NCBI GenBank assembly: GCA_900544555.1 | Contig: UQWD01000007.1 | Span: 1 to 64,000, forward strand | Origin: an uncultured Eubacteriales bacterium | Lineage (GTDB): Bacteria > Bacillota > Clostridia > Christensenellales > CAG-138 | Direction: 5' to 3' | DNA length: 64,000 nucleotides | Part shown: positions 17,417 to 25,075 of the stretch, piece by piece | Layout of the letters: each line of letters opens with the position of its first letter | Position numbering within the stretch: the first letter of the stretch is position 1 | Program-made: the position numbers and the translations under genes | The notes under the pieces: generated by a model | Database searches by the model: none | Told to the model about the DNA's origin: nothing | Seen by the model: the letters and a program-made list of their open reading frames with translations, nothing else

Positions 17417-18588
17417 TTATCGATAGGACCTATAAAAAATTCCTGCGCAGTCCTCGTCGGTCATGTCACAGGGATTCGCAAGGAACAGGCCTCCCTGCAT
17501 CGATCGCGCACCCTTTGCAAGCGTCATGCATTCATCGGGCGTAAAACCGTAGTCGCTCATTCTCAAGCCGGCTACTCCGCAATCCTCCTGCAGTTTAACA
17601 AGGGCGGTGATAAAATCCTCCGGCTTATCGGCATCTTCAAATCCCATTGCTTTTGCCATCTTGATAAACTGCCCGTCGCAGCGTGGCGCTCGATAAAGAA
17701 TTCGTAAAATGCCCTGGAAATCATGATTAGTCCTGCTCCGTGGGGCAGGTTGCGGTGGTAGGCGCTCATGGAATGTTCCATCGCGTGTTTTGCCGTTGTG
17801 CTCGTGCGTTGCATGGCCATACCGGCGATAGTGCTGCCATAGGCCACATGTTCCCTTGCTGTCAGGTCGTCTCCGCGTTTAATCGCGCGGGGCAGGTACT
17901 TCGCGATATTTTTAATTGCGGACAGTGCCAGTACCTCGCTTATGATATTTACTCCTTTGCTTATAATGACCTCGGTGTTGTGAAACAGTGCATCAAATCC
18001 CTGAAACGCTGTATATTTTGGTGGAACGGTTTTCATCAGCTCCGGGTCGACAATGGCAAGCACAGGCACCAGCGACGGATCGCCGAAACCGATTTTTTCT
18101 TTAGTTTCTGCATTGGAAATGACGCCAAAGGCGTTGATTTCCGATCCCGTTCCGGCAGTCGTCGCAATGGTCACGATGGGCAGTCCCTTATTCACAAGCG
18201 GTTTTCCTTTTCCCGTACCGCCCTGCACATAATCCCACAGGTCGCCGGGATTAGTCGCCATTGCGGCAATGGCGATAGAGGCATCCAACACCGCGCCGCC
18301 CCCCAGCGCTACAATAAAGTCACAGCCATTTTCTTTTGCGAACGCCGCCGCTTCCATAATCACATCCTTGAGCGGATTCTCCATAATTTTGTTGAATACC
18401 GCATATGTCACACCGGCTTGCTCCAGCCCTGCAACCGTACAGTCAAACGAGCCGTTTACCTTGGTGGATTTTCCGCTGGAAGTGAGCAAAAGCGCCTTTT
18501 TACCGGGCATCGGCTGCTTTGCGAGATCATGCAGCGTACCGCTGCCAAACAACAGACTTGTGGGATTATGAAAGTTAAAGTTCATCAT
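17417..18588 (-). pseudogene. Iron-containing alcohol dehydrogenase, frameshifted
   Basis: The first 300 residues are a normal iron ADH: a NAD site with GGGAVLDA, TIATTAGTGSE, metal ligands in GFDALFHNTE, and the two histidine regions KHAMEHSMSAYH and LPHGAGL. The frame then leaves the family after FYEFFIERHA near 17680, and the proper continuation (DGQFIKMAKAMGFEDADKPE to the stop at 17417) lies in another frame. Comparison with the family consensus RHACDGQF suggests a single base lost from a GCTTGC. Repaired, the protein would be 390 aa, the usual length. Read from the ATG at 18588, behind TAGGAGGAAGCAAT. It may be a real pseudogene or a sequencing error. Confidence 0.8.
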
Positions 18589-18599
18589 ATTGCTTCCTC

Positions 18600-18812
18600 C
18601 TAACATTTTTGTTTTCTAATCTCGAATATCAGATAATCAAGACAATCAATTTGCTTTTGGTGAGCATGAACAGTATCTAATAATATACGGCGATGGCTGG
18701 CCAACAGCTGCTTGCGTTCCTCCAGTTTGTGTTCCATCGTCAGCTGGATAAACCGCTCGATCAACTCACTGCCGCAGCCAGCGTCTTTAAGGCATTCTGC
18801 TATATCCATCAC
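18600..18812 (-). CDS. Small helical protein resembling a MerR C-terminal segment
   Basis: A 70-aa protein, first gene of the redox operon, with AGGAGG before a GTG (18812) and an ATG three bases later. The N-terminal part (MDIAECLKDAGCGSELIERF) looks like a short helical domain. The C-terminal part (RRILLDTVHAHQKQIDCLDY) has the heptad pattern of the dimerising coiled coil of MerR regulators, but there is no DNA-binding helix. Its stop lies inside the ribosome site of the alcohol dehydrogenase gene, so translation is coupled. I recall similar small proteins next to oxidoreductase genes in clostridia but know of no assigned function. Confidence 0.7.
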   Translation of the reverse strand: MMDIAECLKDAGCGSELIERFIQLTMEHKLEERKQLLASHRRILLDTVHAHQKQIDCLDYLIFEIRKQKC

Positions 18813-18896
18813 ATGTCCACCTCCTATGCTTATATTGTACGAAGGCTGTTTTAAAATAGCAAATACTCATAGTTAATATCCAGTTTTGCTTGTAAG

Positions 18897-18912
18897 GCAT
18901 AACTGAATATGC
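18897..18912. promoter_or_regulatory. Possible LysR-type binding site between divergent genes
   Basis: GCATA-N6-TATGC forms an interrupted palindrome of the size bound by LysR regulators (ATA-N6-TAT core), placed 30 bases before the lysR start and about 85 before the divergent redox operon. The assignment rests only on position and symmetry. Confidence 0.35.
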
Positions 18913-18942
18913 TATGCTTAACTAGGAAAGCAGGTGATCAGG

Positions 18943-19836
18943 ATGGATATACGCGTACTGAGATACTTTCTTACGGTTGCAAGGGAAGGAAGCATCACGG
19001 GGGCGGCAAACTTTTTGCACGTGACCCAGCCAACCCTTTCAAGGCAATTAAAAGAACTGGAAGCGGAGCTAGGAAAAAAACTGTTTGTCCGCAGCAATTA
19101 CAGTGTTAAGCTCACAGAAGAAGGGATGCTGTTACGCAAGCGGGCGGAAGATATTTTGGACATGGTGGAGAAAACCAAAACGGAGTTTCTCACAATGGAT
19201 GATATTACAGGCGGCGACATTTATATCGGAGCGGCCGAAACCGACGCTTTTAGGCATGTTGCGCAAGCAGCTATGGCGCTACAGTCACAGTATCCGGATA
19301 TGCGCTATCATCTGTTCAGCGGCAATGTATATGGAGTTATACAGCGGCTGGACAGGGGACTTGACGATTTTGGAATCGTGGTTGATCCGGTGGATCTATC
19401 AAAGTACAATTATGTTACCCTGCCGTACAGAGACCGTTGGGGCGTTATCATGCAAAAAAACAATCCTCTCGCGTCCAAGGCTGCCATACGGGCTGAGGAT
19501 TTGATAGGTATACCGCTAATTGTATCGCGCCAGGCGATGGAGCCGTCCCTTTCTCGGAACGAATTCTCGGCGTGGTTTGGGGATACACTGGATCAGCTCA
19601 AGATTGTGGCGACCTATTCGTTAGGTTTTAACGCATTCATCATGGCGCGGGAGGGCTTGGGCAGCGTAATCGGGTTTGATAAAATGATAAATACCGCCAC
19701 AGAAAACAAGCTTGAGTTTCGCCCGTTGGAGCCACAGCTTGAATCCGGCCTGCATATCATTTGGAAAAAGTATCAGGTTTTCTCCCCGGCGGCGGAGCTG
19801 TTTTTAAATGAGATTAAACAGAAAATGCACTCGTAA
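18943..19836 (+). CDS. LysR-family transcriptional regulator
   Basis: A 297-aa regulator beginning MDIRVLRYFLTVAREGSITG. The winged helix-turn-helix covers residues 1-60 (AANFLHVTQPTLSRQLKELE) and the effector-binding domain about 85-295. I prefer the ATG at 18943 because LysR proteins begin this way; a GTG at 18934 is possible. It is divergent from the small protein, iron ADH, FMN reductase and reductase fusion genes, the classical arrangement for a LysR regulator and its target operon. The inducer is unknown. Confidence 0.93.
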   Translation: MDIRVLRYFLTVAREGSITGAANFLHVTQPTLSRQLKELEAELGKKLFVRSNYSVKLTEEGMLLRKRAEDILDMVEKTKTEFLTMDDITGGDIYIGAAETDAFRHVAQAAMALQSQYPDMRYHLFSGNVYGVIQRLDRGLDDFGIVVDPVDLSKYNYVTLPYRDRWGVIMQKNNPLASKAAIRAEDLIGIPLIVSRQAMEPSLSRNEFSAWFGDTLDQLKIVATYSLGFNAFIMAREGLGSVIGFDKMINTATENKLEFRPLEPQLESGLHIIWKKYQVFSPAAELFLNEIKQKMHS

Positions 19837-19936
19837 ATAATGTATTATTGTATTCTCGTGTCTCTCGAAATATAAAAGCTTGAGCTGTTCCGGGTAAAGG
19901 CCGTACCCTCGAGCAGCATAAAAGAAAACTTTAAAA

Positions 19937-19967
19937 ATAAAAAACCGCCTGATTCAGCGGTTTTTTT
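19937..19967 (-). terminator. Bidirectional terminator between lysR and the tRNA genes
   Basis: AACCGC pairs with GCGGTT around CTGATTCA, with A-runs on one side and seven T on the other, so it should end both the tRNA transcript (minus strand) and the lysR transcript (plus strand). Confidence 0.85.
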
Positions 19968-20042
19968 GGTGGAGACGAGGGGATTCGAACCCCTGGCCTA
20001 TGCGTTGCGAACGCATCGCTCTACCAACTGAGCCACGCCCCC
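19967..20042 (-). tRNA. tRNA-Ala(CGC)
   Basis: A 76-nt tRNA with encoded CCA. The anticodon stem ATGCG/CGCAT closes the loop TTCGCAA, giving anticodon CGC for alanine codon GCG. The acceptor stem has the G3-U70 wobble that marks alanine tRNAs, and the T-arm reads GGTTCGAATCC. It is the second gene of a two-tRNA unit. Confidence 0.95.
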
Positions 20043-20078
20043 CGGCAGAGCAAAACCGCTTAACGCGGCTTTACTCTT

Positions 20079-20154
20079 TGGCGCGCCTGGCAGGATTCGA
20101 ACCTGCGACCTACCGGTTCGTAGCCGGGCACTCTATCCACTGAGCTACAAGCGC
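20079..20154 (-). tRNA. tRNA-Arg(ACG)
   Basis: A 76-nt tRNA with encoded CCA. The loop CTACGAA gives anticodon ACG, which after A-to-I editing reads CGU, CGC and CGA arginine codons. The acceptor stem GCGCTTG pairs with CAGGCGC. It is the first gene after the promoter at 20193-20221, with the alanine tRNA 36 bases downstream. Confidence 0.95.
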
Positions 20155-20192
20155 ATGCGCGTGCTTTGGCTAAATGCCCAAAGCGCTTAATT

Positions 20193-20221
20193 ATTCTAGC
20201 GCAAATAACATGATATGTCAA
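20193..20221 (-). promoter_or_regulatory. Promoter of the tRNA-Arg/tRNA-Ala unit
   Basis: On the minus strand TTGACA (20221-20216), a spacer of exactly 17 bases and TAGAAT (20198-20193): a near-consensus vegetative promoter. A leader hairpin (GCTTTGG 20163-20169 with CCAAAGC 20178-20184) lies between it and tRNA-Arg. Confidence 0.8.
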
Positions 20222-20808
20222 CATAGGCACAAAAATAATTTGCATTGCTTTGATAGGAGGCCAATCGCTTGATTCATTTTTCCTTCATTATTATCATTAA
20301 TTTGACTAATAACGCAATGGATATGCACGTACACCTCACTGGCGCGGGTGCGGCGCCAGCATGAAAATGCTCCATTTTCGACCGCACGCAGTTAAGAAAA
20401 CCAATTGGCTTGAATAAATGGCGCTCCACTCCATACCGGTTATAAACATGATTCTTTAACATAAGGCAAATTAGTCTTAACAGGTTAAAACCTGCGGAAA
20501 AGACTAATCCAAAATGTACTGAACTAGCAGCCGTTATCGCCCCCATAATGGGAGATTCGTTATACTGTTAAACCCGTGATTAACTAACACATATAATTTC
20601 ACATATGACTTAAACCATTTTTATAACAGGATGTTCAAGCTGAAAAATCATGAACCGATTTGTTTATCGTTAAAACCGGATAATTATGGATTTTATAGGA
20701 AAACAGGCGGATGGTGGCGATATGTGAAGGGTATAAGTGGTGACAATAGCAAAGCGGATATGATATAATCATTAACACTTAAGACAACTAGACTACGGAG
20801 GTGGATTA
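20222..20808. other. Intergenic region without a recognisable gene
   Basis: About 590 bases. A 90-codon minus-strand frame at 20274-20546 has no ribosome site or recognisable motif. The promoter of the NYN gene should be near its right end, where TATGATATAATC at about 20758-20770 contains a good -10 box without an obvious -35. Confidence 0.35.
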
Positions 20809-21315
20809 ATGCTCAGAGTTGCTGTTTTTGTCGATGGCGCCAATTTCTTTTACATGCAAAGAAACTCATTGAGATGGTTCGCGGATCCCAAGAGAATATT
20901 GGAATACTGCAGGCATTTTGGGGACGTTGTCGACGCTTATTATTACATCGGTAAAGATGCGCCGCCTGAGGCGACACAGCAGGCATATCTCACAGCGCTT
21001 ACTTACATGGGTTATTCGTTGGTTACCAAGCCTATAAAAAACATTTATGATCCGAATTCCTGTACGATTAAGCAAAAAGCGAACCTGGATATTGAAATTG
21101 TATTGGATATGTTTAACACAATTGACAATTACGATCTGGCCATACTGATCAGCGGGGACGGAGACTTCGAGCGCCCGCTGCAGCTGCTCAAGGCCCGGGG
21201 AAAAATATTTAAGGTAATATCCGCGCCCGGGTTTATTGCGACCGAGCTGCGTACCGTTGCGGGGATGCATTATATCGATATGAACGACATACGCGGCGAT
21301 ATTGAACGTATTTAG
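20809..21315 (+). CDS. NYN domain protein (LabA/DUF88 family)
   Basis: A 168-aa protein consisting of one NYN domain, a PIN-like ribonuclease fold. The acidic residues that should hold the catalytic metal are in place: FVDGANFFY (Asp 9), NLDIEIVLDM (Asp near 97 and 103) and LISGDGDF (Asp near 120 and 122). Proteins of this family are thought to cleave or process RNA; the target is unknown. ACGGAGG lies 7 bases before the ATG. It stands alone, converging on the ABC transporter operon. Confidence 0.88.
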   Translation: MLRVAVFVDGANFFYMQRNSLRWFADPKRILEYCRHFGDVVDAYYYIGKDAPPEATQQAYLTALTYMGYSLVTKPIKNIYDPNSCTIKQKANLDIEIVLDMFNTIDNYDLAILISGDGDFERPLQLLKARGKIFKVISAPGFIATELRTVAGMHYIDMNDIRGDIERI

Positions 21316-21371
21316 TAATAATGATAGTGACGTCGGTGCATGCGACGAAAAAGGAGGAGGAACAATACATA

Positions 21372-21407
21372 GGCTCAGGCTCAGCGCTGCCGCGCTGTGC
21401 CTGAGCC
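21372..21407. terminator. Strong hairpin between convergent genes
   Basis: GGCTCAGGC (21372-21380) pairs with GCCTGAGCC (21399-21407), and after a T-T mismatch CAGCGC pairs with GCGCTG around TGCC: 15 base pairs. There is no T-run on either strand, so it may be a mRNA end stabiliser or pause site as much as a terminator. Confidence 0.5.
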
Positions 21408-21453
21408 GCCTAAAACGGGTAGCGGTTCTACTTACTCCTCAACGGCCTTGCGC

Positions 21454-22023
21454 TTACAGCCTAATCCAAAACGGCTCGCCATTTGCGAGCGATAGCGCTT
21501 CGCCAGGATCGTGCGTCGCGATTACCGTCAATGGGAATAACCCGCGCATCCTCTGTGTTATGCGGCATCGGAGCTTAGCGTCAAGCCCCTTGAACGGCTC
21601 GTCAAGCAGTAAGACGCGCCCTCCGAAGCACAGGGCCCTGGCCAGGGCCACTCTTCGCTGCATGCCCCCGGAGAGCTCATGGGGGTAGCGGTTACGATCG
21701 CCCCATAATTCTGTTAGTTCCAAAAATGTTTTGACTTTTTCCGGCTTGCAGCGGGCGGGGATGGCGATATTCTCCGCCACGGTCCGCCAGGGCAGGAGCC
21801 TATCTTCCTGAAAAACGAAAGCTGCCCGCGCTTCGCCAAGCCCCAGAACGCTTCCTTCCGACGGTTTTATCAGGCCTGCCAAAACGCGCAGCAACGTGGT
21901 TTTCCCGCTGCCGGATTCGCCGGTTACAGCTACTACGCCAACGTCGGGAAGGTTGGCGGAAAAATTATAAAGCACCTTTTTTCCATCAAACTCGATATGG
22001 ACGCCGGACAGAACAACGCTCAT
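21454..22023 (-). CDS. SsuB/TauB-like ABC transporter ATPase
   Basis: A 189-aa nucleotide-binding subunit, short for the nitrate/sulfonate/taurine group (usually 240-260 aa). Walker A (GESGSGKTT), Q-loop (AFVFQEDRLLPWRTVAENIA), signature LSGGMQRRV, Walker B (VLLLDEPFKGLD) and switch His (IATHDP) are all present, so it should hydrolyse ATP. The missing length is the C-terminal extension. FQEDRLLPW is typical of this import family. Its ATG overlaps the permease stop (ATGA). Confidence 0.88.
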   Translation of the reverse strand: MSVVLSGVHIEFDGKKVLYNFSANLPDVGVVAVTGESGSGKTTLLRVLAGLIKPSEGSVLGLGEARAAFVFQEDRLLPWRTVAENIAIPARCKPEKVKTFLELTELWGDRNRYPHELSGGMQRRVALARALCFGGRVLLLDEPFKGLDAKLRCRITQRMRGLFPLTVIATHDPGEALSLANGEPFWIRL

Positions 22024-22772
22024 GGACGGCCTCCTTTCATGAGCCTAAAAAGCCAAAGCACAAGCCGCTCAAGCGTCATGGAAAGCGCGACGACAACAAC
22101 TGTCCATGCAAAAAGGTCGGCGGTTTCGAGATAGAGTTTACTTTCATATATGCTTCGACCAATGGACAGGGCGGGGGAGGCGATAACCTCGGCGGCGACT
22201 CCGGCCTTCCACGCGAGCCCGAGCGCGGTTGCGCACGCGGCCGTAAAATACGGCTCAAGGAATGGTATGTAGATATGCCGGATAACATCCGCGCGCCGCA
22301 TGTGAAAGGCCCGAGCCATCTCAAGCAAATGAGGGTCGGCGGCGCGCATACCCTCCAGAACATTTGCCCATACGACGGGAAGGACGATTAAGAAAGCGAC
22401 GAACAAAGGTGTTAAGCCCGTGGTAAGCCATAATAGCACCAGCAATATGAAAGAAGTTACCGGAGTTGCTTTAACAACGCTGCGAATTGGGGAAAGCAGC
22501 CTGTCCAGCAGCGGGCTGAGAGCGCAAGCTATGCCCAGCGCCGCCCCGGCCATTACGCCAAGCGCGTAACCGCCCATCACGCGTATAATCGTATATGCCG
22601 CGGACTGCCAGAATGAGCGGGTGCCCATCAGCGCCCAAAGCGCCCGCGCGGTACTTAAAGGCGATGGGAGTAAAAGCTCTTGGCCCGCAAGCATGGACGC
22701 TATTTGCCATACAAGCGCCCAAAATAACGCAATGCCAACGAGGTATATATATTTGCGTAGGTTCTTAGGCAA
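22020..22772 (-). CDS. SsuC/TauC-like ABC transporter permease
   Basis: A 250-aa inner-membrane permease with six predicted helices. The EAA-type loop (PHLLEMARAFHMRRADVIRH) contacts the ATPase. It starts with TTG at 22772 behind GGGAGG, 8 bases away. It belongs to the importer with the ATPase downstream and the binding protein upstream, but 470 non-coding bases separate it from the latter. Confidence 0.88.
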   Translation of the reverse strand: MPKNLRKYIYLVGIALFWALVWQIASMLAGQELLLPSPLSTARALWALMGTRSFWQSAAYTIIRVMGGYALGVMAGAALGIACALSPLLDRLLSPIRSVVKATPVTSFILLVLLWLTTGLTPLFVAFLIVLPVVWANVLEGMRAADPHLLEMARAFHMRRADVIRHIYIPFLEPYFTAACATALGLAWKAGVAAEVIASPALSIGRSIYESKLYLETADLFAWTVVVVALSMTLERLVLWLFRLMKGGRP

Positions 22773-23243
22773 ATCAGCTTTCCTCCCGCTTTATTGATAA
22801 TTGCTTTATAATACGTCCTTGAAGCAGCCCCAAAAGCAGCCGCACTACTTCTATGAGGATTCTGGTAGCGCTTAAAGCCGCTGACGCGGATAACGCCCAA
22901 CAGGGAAAGGCTTGCGGCGCAACCTTTCCCGCGCCGCACATGCCTCCGCTACCGATTATAACTTTTGAAAACCGCATTGCCCGAAGCGCCTCGGCGTTTT
23001 TGACGGGCTGCGCTTTCGCGCGTTACGACCTGATCAATATACCTGCCGCACCGACTTAAGCTGCTTTAACCCGCCGTTTTTTACTGCTTAGCAATGCTTT
23101 GAATGCACTATGCAAGCGTTCATTTGAAGCTTCGCTTTATCGGGCGTGCCGCTGCGTGCGTTACTTGGCGGTATTGCGCGCCCATGCCGATGCCTGAGGC
23201 ATAAGACGGGCCGGGACGCTCCGTCCAGCGAGTAAAAACCGCT
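22773..23243 (-). other. Long intra-operon gap with a strong hairpin
   Basis: A 470-base gap inside what should be one importer operon. At 22903-22930 GGGAAAGG...CCTTTCCC with an inner TTGCG/CGCAA makes a near-perfect 13-bp hairpin with a single bulged base. Another small one (GGACG/CGTCC, 23214-23226) lies just after the binding-protein gene. I see no gene; the frames here are overlapping and unlike any family I know. The hairpins may limit read-through, so that the binding protein is made in excess over the membrane parts. Confidence 0.45.
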
Positions 23244-24191
23244 TTAATAATAAAAATCGTCTTTCGGTATAGCGCCGCCTATACTCTTGGGGTTTGCCTC
23301 AAAAAGCATCGTGAGCATATCCTTCATGGCAGCCTTCATCTCATCGCCGGTGATACAAACGATATTGCAGTTAGGAATAGCTACCTTAGCCGCTGCGGCG
23401 GAAGACATTATAGCATGTTTTTCGATAAGCGAGGCCGCCTTGTCGGTTTCACGGTTGACCAGTGCTACGGATGCTTCATAATCCGCTAAAAACTTCTTAA
23501 CCAGCGCCTCGTTCTTCTCAAGGAAATCAGAACGTACGATGATACAGCCCTGCACCAGCTTCGTATCGCTGACCTTGTTCCATTCCTCAGTCATATCCAG
23601 CGCCGTGCGCACGGCGCCTCCATTCATTTTTACGGCGGTAACGTTCGGCTCCGGGAGCATGGCCAGATCCACCTCGCCGGCGGCGAACAAAGTTGCAAGC
23701 TCGCTGTGTTCGGTAAGGTACTCGACAGTTACACTTTGGCTCAACCCATTTTTTTCAAGAACATAATCGAGTATGTATTCGGTTGTCGCGCCCTTAACGG
23801 TAGCGTAAAGGGTTTTTCCGGAGAGATCGGCAATTTCGTTTACCGTGTTTCCATTTTCAAGCACATAGAGCACGCCGAGCGTGTTTACGGCGATTACGGC
23901 TGCATCCCCGTCCGTTTTATTGTACAACACCGAAGCGAGGTTAACCGGAACGGCGGCAATATCCACCTCTCCAGATACGAATTTGCCTACGATATCGTCA
24001 GGAGCGGCGGACAGCTCAACGTGATAAGAATCGGCATAGTTATCCTCCATTAAAGCTACCATGCCCATTCCTGTGGGGCCTTTAATCGCGGCGACATTAA
24101 TAGGCCCCGTTTCCGAGGGGACGCAAGCGAATGATGATAACGCGATAGACAGACATAGAACAACCAGGGTAAGTATTCTAATCTTTTTCAT
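23244..24191 (-). CDS. SsuA/NMT1-like ABC substrate-binding lipoprotein
   Basis: A 315-aa binding protein with a signal peptide and lipobox (LSSFAC), so it is anchored outside the membrane. The mature part opens with INVAAIKGPTGMGMVALMED and has the two-lobed NMT1/SsuA fold, including the segment VDIAAVPVNLASVLY and later GEVDLAMLPEPNVT. Members import sulfonates, nitrate, thiamin precursors and similar small molecules. The substrate here cannot be assigned. It follows the Crp-like regulator gene by 17 bases. Confidence 0.85.
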   Translation of the reverse strand: MKKIRILTLVVLCLSIALSSFACVPSETGPINVAAIKGPTGMGMVALMEDNYADSYHVELSAAPDDIVGKFVSGEVDIAAVPVNLASVLYNKTDGDAAVIAVNTLGVLYVLENGNTVNEIADLSGKTLYATVKGATTEYILDYVLEKNGLSQSVTVEYLTEHSELATLFAAGEVDLAMLPEPNVTAVKMNGGAVRTALDMTEEWNKVSDTKLVQGCIIVRSDFLEKNEALVKKFLADYEASVALVNRETDKAASLIEKHAIMSSAAAAKVAIPNCNIVCITGDEMKAAMKDMLTMLFEANPKSIGGAIPKDDFYY

Positions 24192-24208
24192 ACGGGTTTT
24201 CCTCCAAT

Positions 24209-24853
24209 TTATAATATTTTAATCGTTTTACCGTTCCTGCTTATTCTTCCGGAACGCTCAAGCGATTCAAAAACGCGGTAAAGGGATGCGCGGCTCACGG
24301 AAAGCGCGGCTGCCAGCTGATTCATTCCAAAAGGAACAGTTACGGAACCGCCATGCGCGTTTTGCGTTAGATAGTTCATCAGCTTGTCCTCCGCCGTCGG
24401 GCATGCGATGCTTTCTATCCTGCCCGTAAGAAAATGGATACGCTCCGTAAGATAGCTCAGATACCGTTCAAGCAAAACACCGTCTTCACGGAGCATGCGC
24501 CTGAACGCGTTTTCCTCTATAAACAACGCCTCGCATCCTCCGGTGCAGGCGATAACCTCCGTTACCGCCTGCGCTCCGTTCAAAAACATTGTGGAAGCGC
24601 CAAGCAGATCTCCCTGGGCGAGTACGCTCATCATCAGCCGGTTTTCGCCCGCCAGCTTATATACACGCGCATTGCCGGAAAGGATAACGCCAAGCCTTCC
24701 GGGCGAAGCTCCCGGAAACAGTAAAGGCGCTCCCGACGCAAACGCTTCAACGGATACTCCGGGCTGGTAGGGAAGCCGTTCTAGAAGCGCCTCATCCAAT
24801 CCAAAAAATAACCCTGTGCGTTGTAAAATGGTTTTCAGCCCTTGCTCCTTCAT
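24209..24853 (-). CDS. Crp/Fnr-family regulator
   Basis: A regulator of about 214 aa with a cyclic-nucleotide-like sensing barrel (about 15-125; SGNARVYKLAGENRLMMSVL and QGDLLGASTMF) and a C-terminal helix-turn-helix (MNQLAAALSVSRASLYRVFE). No cysteine cluster for an iron-sulfur centre is present in the N-terminus. It is the first gene of the importer operon and probably its regulator. Two ATG codons (24868 and 24853) are possible starts; neither has a strong ribosome site, and I prefer the inner one. Confidence 0.85.
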   Translation of the reverse strand: MKEQGLKTILQRTGLFFGLDEALLERLPYQPGVSVEAFASGAPLLFPGASPGRLGVILSGNARVYKLAGENRLMMSVLAQGDLLGASTMFLNGAQAVTEVIACTGGCEALFIEENAFRRMLREDGVLLERYLSYLTERIHFLTGRIESIACPTAEDKLMNYLTQNAHGGSVTVPFGMNQLAAALSVSRASLYRVFESLERSGRISRNGKTIKIL

Positions 24854-25015
24854 CTCTATCCCGCCCATAGAATGTATTATTTAAGACACTTTCAGGATAA
24901 ACGCTCAATGGGATATTGTCAATATGCTACGGGCATATATTTAAATTAAATCAATGTTAAGCTGAGATGCGATTGAGCGAATCCTGAGGCCCAACCGTGT
25001 TTCAGATTCGGTTGA

Positions 25016-25044
25016 TTGACATAAAAGGGCGCTTCGTGTAGACT
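25016..25044 (+). promoter_or_regulatory. guaB promoter
   Basis: TTGACA (25016-25021), 17 bases, then TAGACT (25039-25044), 32 bases before the guaB start. A perfect TATAAT overlaps slightly downstream but at a 22-base spacing. I see no guanine-riboswitch-like leader. Confidence 0.6.
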
Positions 25045-25075
25045 ATAATGAAAAACTTAAAAAGGGGCGGTTTTT

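Noticed and set aside
20274..20546. 90-codon minus-strand frame
   Set aside because: No start signal and no motif; sits in an otherwise empty intergenic region.
22774..22977. 67-codon minus-strand frame ending just before the permease gene
   Set aside because: Composition is low-complexity and no ribosome site is present. The permease start is explained by its own GGGAGG and TTG.
24900..25075. Riboswitch in the guaB leader
   Set aside because: The leader is under 35 bases downstream of the promoter, too short for one.
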